From NCBI GenBank assembly GCA_022704885.1, contig JAKJFO010000029.1:1-31645 (forward strand): DNA of 31,645 nucleotides, read 5' to 3'. Positions 23,576-31,357 of the stretch are shown piece by piece; positions within the stretch are counted from its first letter, which is position 1; every line of letters begins with the position of its first letter. The translations under genes were made by a program, and so were the position numbers. The notes under the pieces are model-generated. The model saw nothing but the letters and a program-made list of their open reading frames with translations, was not told where the DNA came from and did not search any database. This stretch comes from Candidatus Rifleibacteriota bacterium (GTDB lineage Bacteria; Riflebacteria; Ozemobacteria; Ozemobacterales; Ozemobacteraceae).

Positions 23576-24955
23576 ATGAAAACCGCATGGAGAGAGTCTG
23601 ATTGTTTGAACAACCCGACCGACATGGAAAAGTGCTGGTCGCTGACCCAGGTCATGAGCGAGGCTTCGCGCTGCCTGCTCTGCCACGATGCCCCCTGCAG
23701 CAAAGCCTGCCCGGCCGGCACCGACCCGGCGACCTTCATTCGCAAACTGCGCCTGCGCAACGTAAAAGGCGCCATCCGCACCGTTCGCGAGAATAACGCG
23801 CTGGCCGGCGTCTGCGCGGTGGTCTGCCCGACCGAACAGCTTTGCCAGAAAGCCTGTGTGGCGGCCGGCATCGACCGCCCGATCGATATTGGCAGAATTC
23901 AGCGCTTTCTTGTCGAGCATGGCTGGCAGATCAAATTCAATCCGCTGGAAAAGGCCGCCAACGGGTCTGGTCGCGTGGCGGTTGTCGGTTCCGGCCCAGC
24001 CGGGCTGGCCTGCGCTGCCGAAGTAGCGCGCAACGGCATCACCGCCGAAATCTTCGAAGGCATGGAAAAACCCGGTGGCGTGCTGCGCTATGGCGTACCT
24101 TCGTTCAGGCTGCACCCTGAGTTTCTCGATCGCGAACTCGCTGATATCAAGGCTCTCGGCGTCAAAATCACCTGCAATAAAAAGATTCCGGCCGGCGGCA
24201 TCGAAAAGCTTCTCGATAAAGGCTACGACGCGGTATTTTATGCTCCCGGCACCTGGCGCCCGGTTACTGTCGATATTCCGGGCATGGATCTGAAAAATGT
24301 GCTCACCGCCCGCGATTTTCTGGCAGCCATGCGTTCCGGTGACCAGAAGCGAATAGCTGCGCTGGTTAAAGGTAAAAATGTCGCCGTCTATGGCGGCGGG
24401 TCGGTGGCCATGGATGCGGCCACCACGGCAAAGGCCATGGGCGCCAACAAGGTCTATGTCGTTTATCGCCGCAGTTTGCGCGAGATGCCGGCCGCCCGGC
24501 ATGATGTCGACATGGCGCTCGCCAACAACGTGAGTTTCCGCATCATGTCGATGGTAACCGCGCTGGTCGGCGAAAAGGGCAAACTGACCGGTCTCGAAGG
24601 TATCGAAACCGACTGGAAAAAACCGGGTGACACCTCGGCTGCCGGTCTGGTAACTGTTCCCGGCACTGAGTTCAGGCTCAAGATCGATGTTTTTGTCTCG
24701 GCGCTGGGTTATCAGGCTGAACCAGAAGCAAAAGCTGCCTGTCCGGGTATCAAGTTTACATCCAAAGGTCTCGTCGAAACCCGTCGCGATGGCTGCTCTA
24801 CTTCGCATCCCTGCATTTTTACCGGCGGTGACATTGCGCGCGGGCCGGCGCTGGTCGTCGAGGCCGTGGCCGATGGCAAAGCCGCCGGTCAGCATATTGT
24901 CAAGATGCTCGCAGCCGGCAGCAAACCGGTTGCCGCCAAAAAAGGAGGCAGATGA
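23576..24955 (+). CDS. preT: NAD-dependent dihydropyrimidine dehydrogenase, FAD/iron-sulfur subunit PreT
   Basis: 459 residues; GAGG precedes the ATG. The N-terminus is the iron-sulfur domain shared with glutamate synthase small subunit: CLLCHDAPCSKACPAG (Cys33, 36, 41, 45) and CAVVCPTEQLCQKAC. Then comes an FAD site, VVGSGPAGLACA with G138-x-G140-x-x-G143, and an NAD(P) site at G273-G275 (GGGSVAMD). It takes electrons from NADH through FAD and the clusters to PreA, which reduces uracil or thymine to the dihydro form. It overlaps preA by four bases (ATGA), as expected for two subunits of one complex. The only close alternative is a glutamate synthase beta subunit, which the adjacent preA argues against. 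No dihydropyrimidinase gene follows, so the rest of the pathway lies elsewhere. E. coli PreT is somewhat shorter. Confidence 0.9.
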   Translation: MKTAWRESDCLNNPTDMEKCWSLTQVMSEASRCLLCHDAPCSKACPAGTDPATFIRKLRLRNVKGAIRTVRENNALAGVCAVVCPTEQLCQKACVAAGIDRPIDIGRIQRFLVEHGWQIKFNPLEKAANGSGRVAVVGSGPAGLACAAEVARNGITAEIFEGMEKPGGVLRYGVPSFRLHPEFLDRELADIKALGVKITCNKKIPAGGIEKLLDKGYDAVFYAPGTWRPVTVDIPGMDLKNVLTARDFLAAMRSGDQKRIAALVKGKNVAVYGGGSVAMDAATTAKAMGANKVYVVYRRSLREMPAARHDVDMALANNVSFRIMSMVTALVGEKGKLTGLEGIETDWKKPGDTSAAGLVTVPGTEFRLKIDVFVSALGYQAEPEAKAACPGIKFTSKGLVETRRDGCSTSHPCIFTGGDIARGPALVVEAVADGKAAGQHIVKMLAAGSKPVAAKKGGR

Positions 24956-24957
24956 AA

Positions 24958-26214
24958 ATGGCCAGAATCCGCGATCTTTCAATTGAAATCTGTGGCGTTA
25001 AGTTTTTGAATCCATTTCTGCTGTCTTCTTCGCCGGTATCCAATACCGCCGAAATGGTGGCGCGCGCTTTTGAAGCGGGCTGGGGCGGTGTCGCCTACAA
25101 GACTATCGCGCACGACCGCACCAAGATCATTCACCCGTCGCCGCGCATGGCGCCCTATAACTATGACAACAAAAATCTGGTGGCTTTGCAGAACGTCGAG
25201 CAGACGACCGACCGGCCGATGGCCGACAACTGGGCCGATATCCGCTGGCTCAAGAAGCATTACCCGAAGCACGTGATGATCGTCAGTATCATGGGCTTCT
25301 CGCTCGAAGAATGGGTCGAACTGGCAAAGATGGGCGAAGACAACGGCGCCGACATGCTCGAACTGAATTTTTCGTGTCCGCACATGACGGTCGAAGGCTC
25401 GGGAATGAAGGTCGGCCAGGCCATGGAACTCATCGAAAAATTCACGTCAGCCGTGCGCAAAACCGTTAAAATACCGATTCTCGCCAAACTGACCTCGAAT
25501 GTCACCGATATCACCGTGCCGGCCTTGTTCGCACAGCGTGGCGGCGCTGACGGCATTACAGCGATCAACACCGTGCGCGCTCTTACCGAAGTTGGCCTCG
25601 ACGACTTCGTGCCACGCCCGAACGTGCATGGCAAAGGTGCCATGAGCGGCATGTCAGGCCCGGCGATCAAGCCGATCGGTCTCAAATGCGTCACTGAGCT
25701 GGCGCAGTGTCGTGAGCTCAAGATTCCCATCATTGGCTGCGGCGGCGCCGAAACCTGGGTCGATATCGCCGAATACCTGATGTGCGGCGCCTCGGCGGTG
25801 CAGGTGACGACCGGTATCATTCATTACGGTCAGCGCATCGTCGAAGACATGGCTGAGGGCCTCTCAGACTGGATGGACGACAAAAAGTTCAAGAATCTCG
25901 CGCAGGTAGTCGGAAAGTCTCTCAAATACACGGTTCCCACTGACGCCTTCGACCTCTCGCGCCAGGGGCGCGCTGATTTCGACCTCGACAAATGCATCGG
26001 CTGCGGGCAATGTTACATCGTCTGCCAGGATGCGGGCGGGCAGGGACTCGGCTGGGACAGCGAAAAGCGCCGGCCGGTTCCCGACAACGACCATTGCCTC
26101 AGCTGCATGATCTGCGGCATGGTCTGCCCGGTCGAAGGCCTGGTCACCTACCGCCACGTTCCCGGCAAAAAAGAAATCGTGCCCCCGGTCATGAAAGCCA
26201 GACCCCGCGCCTGA
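24958..26214 (+). CDS. preA: NAD-dependent dihydropyrimidine dehydrogenase, catalytic subunit PreA
   Basis: 418 residues from ATG 24958; AGGAGG (24943-24948) lies nine bases before it but only three before the in-frame ATG at 24952, so the second is preferred. The N-terminal part is a dihydroorotate-dehydrogenase-like FMN barrel: LSIEICGVKFLNPFLLSSSPV, then ELNFSCPHM, whose Cys is the proton-donating active-site residue of the family, plus GADGITAINTV and GCGGAETWVDIAEYLMCGA. The C-terminus carries two 4Fe-4S clusters, CIGCGQCYIVC and CLSCMICGMVCPV. Sequence and length match E. coli PreA closely throughout. It reduces uracil/thymine in the cytoplasm with electrons from PreT. It is second in the operon and is followed by a long hairpin. 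Confidence 0.93.
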   Translation: MARIRDLSIEICGVKFLNPFLLSSSPVSNTAEMVARAFEAGWGGVAYKTIAHDRTKIIHPSPRMAPYNYDNKNLVALQNVEQTTDRPMADNWADIRWLKKHYPKHVMIVSIMGFSLEEWVELAKMGEDNGADMLELNFSCPHMTVEGSGMKVGQAMELIEKFTSAVRKTVKIPILAKLTSNVTDITVPALFAQRGGADGITAINTVRALTEVGLDDFVPRPNVHGKGAMSGMSGPAIKPIGLKCVTELAQCRELKIPIIGCGGAETWVDIAEYLMCGASAVQVTTGIIHYGQRIVEDMAEGLSDWMDDKKFKNLAQVVGKSLKYTVPTDAFDLSRQGRADFDLDKCIGCGQCYIVCQDAGGQGLGWDSEKRRPVPDNDHCLSCMICGMVCPVEGLVTYRHVPGKKEIVPPVMKARPRA

Positions 26215-26236
26215 CCGCATCGATAAGAGTTCTCCG

Positions 26237-26266
26237 GCCTCTTCTGAACCCCCGTTCAGAAGAGGC
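26237..26266 (+). terminator. Stem-loop after preA, terminator-like
   Basis: A perfect 13-bp stem, GCCTCTTCTGAAC (26237-26249) with GTTCAGAAGAGGC (26254-26266), and a CCCC loop, 22 bases after the preA stop. The following tract (TGTTGCT) is poor in T, so it may stabilise the 3' end as much as terminate. Confidence 0.55.
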
Positions 26267-26273
26267 TGTTGCT

Positions 26274-26418
26274 CTAGCCCTCTGTCAAGCTTGAATATGG
26301 GCGTGACCTGTCATTGCGAGCGCAGCGAAGCAATCTCATGGTCAGAGAGATTGCTTCGTCGCTACGCTCCTCGCAATGACTGTTTTTAAGCACACCTTCA
26401 AATGTGACAGAGGACTAG
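26274..26418. mobile_element. MITE-like nested palindrome, 145 bp
   Basis: The ends are 22-base imperfect inverted repeats (26274-26295 and 26397-26418; 18 of 22 positions pair), each beginning with CTAG and sharing CCTCTGTCA. Inside lies a second, GC-rich palindrome at 26310-26380. It encodes nothing and sits between the preA hairpin and the next promoter. Non-coding elements with terminal inverted repeats and an inner palindrome are typical MITEs; no target duplication beyond CTAG is evident and no transposase is nearby. Confidence 0.5.
26310..26380. repeat. Palindromic repeat of the GTCATTGCGAG type
   Basis: GTCATTGCGAG (26310-26320) pairs with CTCGCAATGAC (26370-26380), and CGAAGCAATCTC (26326-26337) pairs with GAGATTGCTTCG (26347-26358), with unequal spacers between. 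This motif is a widespread dispersed palindrome in many bacterial genomes. Confidence 0.7.
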
Positions 26419-26465
26419 AGACGCAGGCGGTAGAATTTGCATAAACTTTTTGGGGCTTCGGGCTG

Positions 26466-26473
26466 TATATTAT
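26466..26473 (+). promoter_or_regulatory. Probable -10 region of the phosphoesterase fusion gene
   Basis: TATATTAT (26466-26473) offers two overlapping -10 hexamers. No good -35 lies 16-18 bases upstream. Transcript start near 26480 would exclude the in-frame ATG at 26478 and fits the start at 26505. Confidence 0.3.
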
Positions 26474-26504
26474 AGCGATGTCATGTACCGCATGGAGTGA
26501 GATT

Positions 26505-28697
26505 ATGACCAGAGTCAGGAATTACATTGCATTTTTGCTGCTTTTTATCTGGCTGGCAGCTGATTGTGCCTGTGCTGCCAACCCGTTTTCAGAACAGCGG
26601 CCTCTCGATCTGTCGAAAAGTGCCTCGACCGGCAGCGCCGGTCAGGCCCGTATCAAATCTGGCGATGCCGATGCCAGACCATGCAATCTTGCCGTGATGG
26701 CCGACCTGCACGCGAAGCCAGAGAGCCTGCCGATGCTGCAGAGAGCTCTCAAAAAGGTCAACGCGATTAAAGATGTCTATGGCCTGGCCATTGTCGGCGA
26801 TCTCTGCAGCAAACTCGGAACCGCCGCCGAATACGATGTGCTAAGGCGCGGACTGCAGGCGGCTGAAGTGCCGGTTTTTGCCGTTCCCGGTAATCATGAC
26901 ATACTGTATCAGGATAACCTCGTCAACGGCGAAAAGAAGCGTGCAGCGCCGGCCGAAAAGAAACGCAAACAGGAAATGTTCAAAAAGACTCTCGGTCTGA
27001 AGTCGCTTTATTTTGCGAAAAAGGCCGGCGGGCACTTGCTTGTTTTTCTGCCGAATGACACGCTGGCCGGTATTCCATGCGTTCTGCCTTCTGACGATGC
27101 CTTTGCTTTTCTGCGCAAAACCCTGCGCGAAAACCGCGATATGCCGACGGCGATCTTCTGCCACGCGCCGCTGGCCGGCAGCTACGGTGATAAAAAGACG
27201 ATGCCACCGCTGCAGGCTAACGCCCAGCCGGTAGCGAAGATTCGCAAAATCCTGCGCGAGAATCCGCAGGTCTATCTCTGGTTTGCCGGCCATCTGCACA
27301 TAACGCCGGCCCAGAAATACTATAACTTCGCAGGCAACAAGGTCGGCGGTGTGAACGTCATTCATGTGCCGCCTTCGCAGATACACAATTCATGGGTGCA
27401 GGTCGTCAGACTCTCTGAAAAAGGCGCGACGATCAGAACTCTCGATGTGCGCACCGGTAAATATCTCAAGAAGCATACCCGCGTTTTCCGGCATGGAATC
27501 AAGGTAAAGTCCGGTCAGAGCAAAGACGCTGACAAAGATAAAGATAAAGATAAAAACGCAGACAAAGAGCTGAAAAAGGCGCGAATTGTCGTGGTCAACG
27601 CCCACGCCGGCGGCAATCGCAACCGCCCCGGCTTCGGAGACTGGCTGGCCAATCAGGAACCAGATATAGCTCTGGTCAGTGAATCGGTTAACATGCGTCC
27701 GCACATGCGTGATGCCGGCCGCGTATTCGATGCCGGTTCACAGACCCGGGGCCAGCAGGAAGTAACCGTCGTAGTTCGCGACGGGCTGGCAGTGCCGGCG
27801 CACGACAGCGGAAAAATCTCGCCCGACCTCGGCATCGGCATAGCGCACGACCGCTGGTGGAACAGAGTTCAAACACGTGTCGCCGGCGTCAGATCGCGCG
27901 TCTATTCGCTGCATCTCAACGCCGTTATCCAGCAGCCAACCGGCGAACCGCGTGACGTCGAGCGCTGGCATCTCACCCGCGATGGCCTCGAAAAGCTGGA
28001 AAAACAATGGAAACAGGATATCAAAGAAGGCTGGGCCGTCATCATCGGCGGCGACCTGAACTGGAACGATTCACGCGCCCGCGCCCGTCAGCATGAAATG
28101 TCGCCCGGCCGCATATTCAAGCGGCTTGGCCTGACCTGTGTCAACAAAGAGCTGATGTGGCTGGCCTGGACACCGCAAACGCACAAGTCGGTGAAACGCC
28201 AGTCGATCCCGCCGACAAGTATTCCCGGCCTGTTCGAAGGCGAACACCCGGCTCTGCGCATCGAACTTCAGGCGCGGCGGCAACCCGACGAGCCTGATGA
28301 AGACAAAGAAGAGAAAGACCACAAAGTCTCCGATGAAGAAGCCGAAGACGACGAATCAGACACCGGCACATCGTCTGACCCCGAAGATGACGAAGATCCC
28401 GAAGAAGCTGACGCAGCTGATGCCGCCAACGAGGCCGAAGATGCCGAAGAGACCGGTTCTGCCGACAATGATTCCGAAAATGAATCTGCCGGTGCCGAAG
28501 AAACTGCCGAAGAAGCAGAAGACATTGAAGAAGCCGGCGATGCATCAGGTGATAAAACTGCCGATTCTGACGAAACTGCCGACGATCCGACAAGAGATCC
28601 TGCGCAGCTGGCCGCAGTAATCGAACGCATGATCGAAGTTCTCAGCCAGATTCTGCAGGGCGTCTGGTCAGGCATCGTAAAAATCCTGCCAATCTGA
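26505..28697 (+). CDS. Exported fusion: calcineurin-like phosphoesterase + endonuclease/exonuclease/phosphatase domain + acidic tail
   Basis: 730 residues from ATG 26505, preceded by GGAG seven bases upstream; an ATG at 26478 adds nine residues but lacks a ribosome site. Signal peptide about 1-26. Domain 1 (about 55-335) is a metallophosphoesterase with all five metal motifs: D67-x-H69, G98-D99, G129-N-H-D132, H220 and G262-H-x-H265. A Lys/Asp linker with (GATAAA)n codons follows. Domain 2 (about 360-590) fits the endonuclease/exonuclease/phosphatase fold: Glu393 in PDIALVSE, a YSLHLN strand, GGDLNW (515-520) and a final His581 in GEHPAL. Residues about 591-704 are an Asp/Glu/Ala low-complexity tail, ending in a short amphipathic helix. 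The product probably cleaves phosphodiesters or nucleotides outside the cytoplasm; the acidic tail may hold metal ions. The substrate is unknown. Confidence 0.85.
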   Translation: MTRVRNYIAFLLLFIWLAADCACAANPFSEQRPLDLSKSASTGSAGQARIKSGDADARPCNLAVMADLHAKPESLPMLQRALKKVNAIKDVYGLAIVGDLCSKLGTAAEYDVLRRGLQAAEVPVFAVPGNHDILYQDNLVNGEKKRAAPAEKKRKQEMFKKTLGLKSLYFAKKAGGHLLVFLPNDTLAGIPCVLPSDDAFAFLRKTLRENRDMPTAIFCHAPLAGSYGDKKTMPPLQANAQPVAKIRKILRENPQVYLWFAGHLHITPAQKYYNFAGNKVGGVNVIHVPPSQIHNSWVQVVRLSEKGATIRTLDVRTGKYLKKHTRVFRHGIKVKSGQSKDADKDKDKDKNADKELKKARIVVVNAHAGGNRNRPGFGDWLANQEPDIALVSESVNMRPHMRDAGRVFDAGSQTRGQQEVTVVVRDGLAVPAHDSGKISPDLGIGIAHDRWWNRVQTRVAGVRSRVYSLHLNAVIQQPTGEPRDVERWHLTRDGLEKLEKQWKQDIKEGWAVIIGGDLNWNDSRARARQHEMSPGRIFKRLGLTCVNKELMWLAWTPQTHKSVKRQSIPPTSIPGLFEGEHPALRIELQARRQPDEPDEDKEEKDHKVSDEEAEDDESDTGTSSDPEDDEDPEEADAADAANEAEDAEETGSADNDSENESAGAEETAEEAEDIEEAGDASGDKTADSDETADDPTRDPAQLAAVIERMIEVLSQILQGVWSGIVKILPI

Positions 28698-28746
28698 CGA
28701 CTATTTTGCCAGCATATGATCACTGTCTGATTTATATGTGCGTATT

Positions 28747-28768
28747 AATCAGAAAGATCTGATTTTTT
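28747..28768 (+). terminator. Terminator of the phosphoesterase fusion gene
   Basis: AATCAGA (28747-28753) pairs with TCTGATT (28758-28764) around AAGA, with the T-run continuing to 28768. A further TCTGATT at 28726-28732 can pair with the same AATCAGA, giving a competing hairpin. Confidence 0.5.
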
Positions 28769-28820
28769 CTGACATATAATTACAGTTTCGATAGACACCA
28801 CCTTCTATGTGGATGCCTGA

Positions 28821-28853
28821 AAATAAAAGCCCCCGGTCTCGTCGATCGGGGGC
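28821..28853 (-). terminator. Rho-independent terminator of the lipoprotein gene
   Basis: On the minus strand GCCCCCG (28853-28847) pairs with CGGGGGC (28835-28829), followed by TTTTATTT. It lies 50 bases after the stop of the minus-strand gene. Confidence 0.8.
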
Positions 28854-28902
28854 GCACAACACTTAGGCAGCTTAAAAACTGCTTCAGCTATTGATTCTCA
28901 GA

Positions 28903-30539
28903 TTATTTTTTGACCATCAGAGATAGATAGCGCATGGTGCCATCTTTGCTGACTACGACAATAAGCTCCTTGTTTCCGGCAAGTTCGCCATAGGTGTTTG
29001 TATCGATGTTGAGCAGACCATTTGCGCCAAGAGCAACAGTTTGAGTCCTGTCAGCCGGAATTTCAGAACTGACGTCTGAAACACCACCGGTCCAGCTTGA
29101 TGAACCATTATTGAAAGTAACCAGCTGCCCATCCGTAAATGAATAGGGAGTGCCGGGGCCGGCGCTAACGCAGGTGTAAAGCCAGTTGCCATTCATGTCG
29201 GCGGTTGTCAGGCTTGAATCCTGTTTGATGCCAACTGCGAATCCGCAGAAATCGTTTGCGTTATGCTGCACGAAAACAACTACGTTGCCATCGGCTGAAA
29301 CCTGCATGAATTCATTTGAACCAGGTTGCTCGTCACCAATAATGACCTTTCCGTCAGCAGAAACACTGTAGTTTCCTGTCGCAGTTGGTTCCCAGTTGCC
29401 GTCGTCATAGACAACCTGGAAGTTGCTGAAAGTTCCGTTCCCATTGAAGGTGATCTGCGACACAGCCATGCGCGAAGTACCAGTGAGTCCATAACTGGAA
29501 TTGACGCTGTCCTGCAACTCATAGAAACGATAGGTTCCGTTCAGAGTAGCAACACTGGCGCTGGTCGGTTTTTTGATAAACAGGCCGATATTCGGATCAC
29601 TAGCCTGCCAGTCATGCCCAAGGCCGATATTGCCTGAAGGCGAAATGGCACCGCGAACGGTGGTTTCTCCCGAGAAAGTAATCGTCCCATTGCTCTCAGT
29701 GAAAGTTGCACTGTATGTTGTGTTGATTTCAGCAGGATCCGGGTCGAGCTTAACGATTGCTGAAAACTGGTTGCCGCTCACGGTCACTTCGCTCATGCCG
29801 ACCCAGCGGTTCTGGGTGCTGGCATTGAGCTGGAAAAAGCGGTAGTTGCCAGAAAAACGGTTGGTGGTTGTGGTTGGAACCGGAGTTGCATCGGCAACTT
29901 TTTCGACTTCTGTCGTAATGGCAGAATCGGTAAGGTCTTTGCTGCCGTCGATTGTCGAGCCCAGAGTGGTCTTGATCTGAGTTTCAAGGGTTGTGAGATC
30001 TGCTGATGCAGGAGCGAAGTCATCGATGGTTTTGGTTGATTTGCCATCCCAGGCTTCGTAGGCAACGGCTTTGGCAGTAGTAGTAGTATTAACTGCTGTG
30101 TTTTTCTTATCAACCGGGGTAGTGGCGCTGACGTCAGCAGTAACGATGGTTTTGAGAATTGGCTTTTCGTCAGTAACAGTGGCGACTTCGATGGTGACCT
30201 GCTGTTTTCCGGTGTTGGCGGTTACAGATGTTTCAGCCATGGTCAGCTTTTTGCCATCGTCAGAGAGGTCGAGTTCTTTATCGGCGACTTTGCTGCCGTT
30301 GATTTTGATAACAGCTTTGAATTTGCTTGATTTTGCTGCTCTCAGGTCTCCTGCAACAGCACCGCGCAGGGCAGCGGTAAAACTCGCGCCGGCCGGGGCA
30401 TCTACATCAGCTGACAGCAGAATTTCGCCGGTAGAAACTACAGGATCATCGTCATCGTCGCCGCCGAGAATACAACCGGCTAAGGTCAGAGAAGCTATGA
30501 GCAGTAACAGAACAGAAAAACGGACTAGAAATTTCGCAG
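28903..30539 (-). CDS. Lipoprotein with three beta-rich repeats; start codon missing or frameshifted
   Basis: The first canonical in-frame start is ATG 30240 (445 residues), but the frame stays open upstream to a TAG near 30573 and encodes a lipoprotein signal there: KFLVRFSVLLLLIASLTLAGC, with the lipobox Cys at 30474-30472 followed by GGDDDDD. TGGAGG and a -10 box lie just upstream, so this is the true N-terminus. No ATG, GTG or TTG is in frame before 30240. A CTG at 30539 is correctly placed but one base out of frame; one extra A in the AAA at 30534-30532 would join them. The mature protein has a Thr/Asp-rich stalk and three repeats of about 110 residues starting FSGNYRFF, LNGTYRFYE and MNGNWLYTC, with G-x-W/Y strands like lipocalin-type beta barrels. 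It is probably an outer-membrane or surface lipoprotein. It could be a pseudogene at the 5' end only, or a sequencing error. Confidence 0.75.
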
Positions 30540-30543
30540 AATG

Positions 30544-30549
30544 CCTCCA
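30544..30549 (-). promoter_or_regulatory. Ribosome binding site with no normal start codon after it
   Basis: TGGAGG on the minus strand, four bases before CTG 30539. It is the best ribosome site for the lipoprotein and lies about 300 bases before the first in-frame ATG. Confidence 0.5.
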
Positions 30550-30567
30550 AAAAGAATTTGATAGCGA

Positions 30568-30573
30568 ATGCTA
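30568..30573 (-). promoter_or_regulatory. Extended -10 promoter of the lipoprotein gene
   Basis: TAGCAT on the minus strand, preceded by TGC (extended -10). The -35 position (30596-30591) is poor. Transcript start near 30561 gives a leader of about 20 bases to the expected start. Confidence 0.4.
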
Positions 30574-30603
30574 GCACAGGCCCCAGAAAATCCCTGTACG
30601 CAC

Positions 30604-30628
30604 AATTACGTACGATTTTTTCGTAATT
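30604..30628. repeat. Inverted repeat AATTACG-N11-CGTAATT, possible operator
   Basis: Perfect 7-bp arms (30604-30610 and 30622-30628). It is centred about 55 bases upstream of the predicted lipoprotein transcript start and directly above a poor -35, where activators usually bind. It lies between the response-regulator gene and the lipoprotein gene. Function is inferred from position only. Confidence 0.35.
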
Positions 30629-30676
30629 CAATTTTTATGAGGTGTGGCTTTTTGGGCCGGGCTGGTGAATTCGACG

Positions 30677-31294
30677 CTAGCGGTGTTGTGCGAAACTCTC
30701 TGTCATGTCGTGTGCCAGGCGCCGCAATTGTTGCATTGAAGTCAGTCCGAGATTGCTCTTTATGCGTGCCAGATAGGTGTCTACCGTTCGCGGACTGATC
30801 TGGAGAGTTGTGGCTATCTCACCGCGTTTATAGCCCTCGCCGAGCAGCGTGAATATTTCCAGTTCGCGCACACCACCAAGCGCATAGAGGACGTTTTCTT
30901 TGTCTGTTCGTATGCCGGTTGGATTGCCCAGCAGTTTTTTTACAGTTACCAGGAGCTTTTCAGGCGATTCATTGCGGCTGATACATGATTTTACTCCGGC
31001 AAGCTTAAGCTTCTGGCGCTCTTTTTCATCAGAACATTCTGAATAACCTATTACTAACAGCCCTGGATATTTCTGCAACCACTTTTCGAGCCAGGGTAAA
31101 GCCGATCCGTCGTCGCCTTTGACGTCAGTAACCAGAAGATCAGCTCGCGAAGATTCGAGTAGATCGTTCAGCCCTTTACACGAACTCGAAGACCCGGTAA
31201 CGGGTATTCCGGCAAGGTAAAACAGGCCTTCGAGTGCATTGAGCAATTGTTTATCACTGTTCAGAATAAGTATGCGGTGATTGCGGTATGGCAT
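30677..31294 (-). CDS. NarL/LuxR-family response regulator with degenerate receiver
   Basis: 205 residues; GAGAGG lies three bases before the ATG. Residues 1-125 are a receiver domain with the phospho-acceptor-position Asp57 (LLVTDV) and Ser85. The acidic pair after beta1 is replaced by Asn12-Ser13 and the conserved Lys after beta5 by Arg107 (ISRNESPEKL). Residues about 139-205 are a LuxR-type helix-turn-helix: VRELEIFTLLGEGYKRGEIATTLQISPRTVDTYLARI. It binds DNA as a dimer; the altered pocket suggests weak or no phosphorylation. No histidine kinase is adjacent. Downstream on the same strand is the lipoprotein gene, whose promoter carries an inverted repeat, a possible target. Confidence 0.9.
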   Translation of the reverse strand: MPYRNHRILILNSDKQLLNALEGLFYLAGIPVTGSSSSCKGLNDLLESSRADLLVTDVKGDDGSALPWLEKWLQKYPGLLVIGYSECSDEKERQKLKLAGVKSCISRNESPEKLLVTVKKLLGNPTGIRTDKENVLYALGGVRELEIFTLLGEGYKRGEIATTLQISPRTVDTYLARIKSNLGLTSMQQLRRLAHDMTESFAQHR

Positions 31295-31327
31295 AAACCT
31301 CTCAAATAAACATCTTGTATTGAACGC

Positions 31328-31357
31328 AGTTTACTTTAGTGCGATGACATCAGTCAA
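31328..31357 (-). promoter_or_regulatory. Sigma70-like promoter of the response regulator, inside the macro-domain gene's end
   Basis: Read on the minus strand: TTGACT (31357-31352), an 18-base spacer and TAAACT (31333-31328). The -10 overlaps the TAA stop of the macro-domain gene. Transcript start near 31321 gives a leader of about 27 bases. Confidence 0.5.

Noticed and set aside
23549..24982. A 477-codon open frame on the minus strand opposite preT
   Set aside because: It mirrors preT over its full length. PreT has strong family motifs and a ribosome site, and the antisense product resembles nothing; long antisense frames are common opposite GC-rich codons.
26310..26380. Palindrome considered as a tRNA or structured small RNA
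   Set aside because: There is no anticodon arm, T-loop or CCA-side pattern; the symmetry is that of a dispersed palindrome.
27527..27575. Tandem six-base repeat considered as a CRISPR or minisatellite
   Set aside because: The units are six bases without spacers and lie in frame in a coding linker.
28268..28723. Ser/Ala-rich minus-strand frame opposite the acidic tail
   Set aside because: It is only the complement of the Asp/Glu codons (GAA/GAC read as TTC/GTC or TCA/TCC), a composition artefact.
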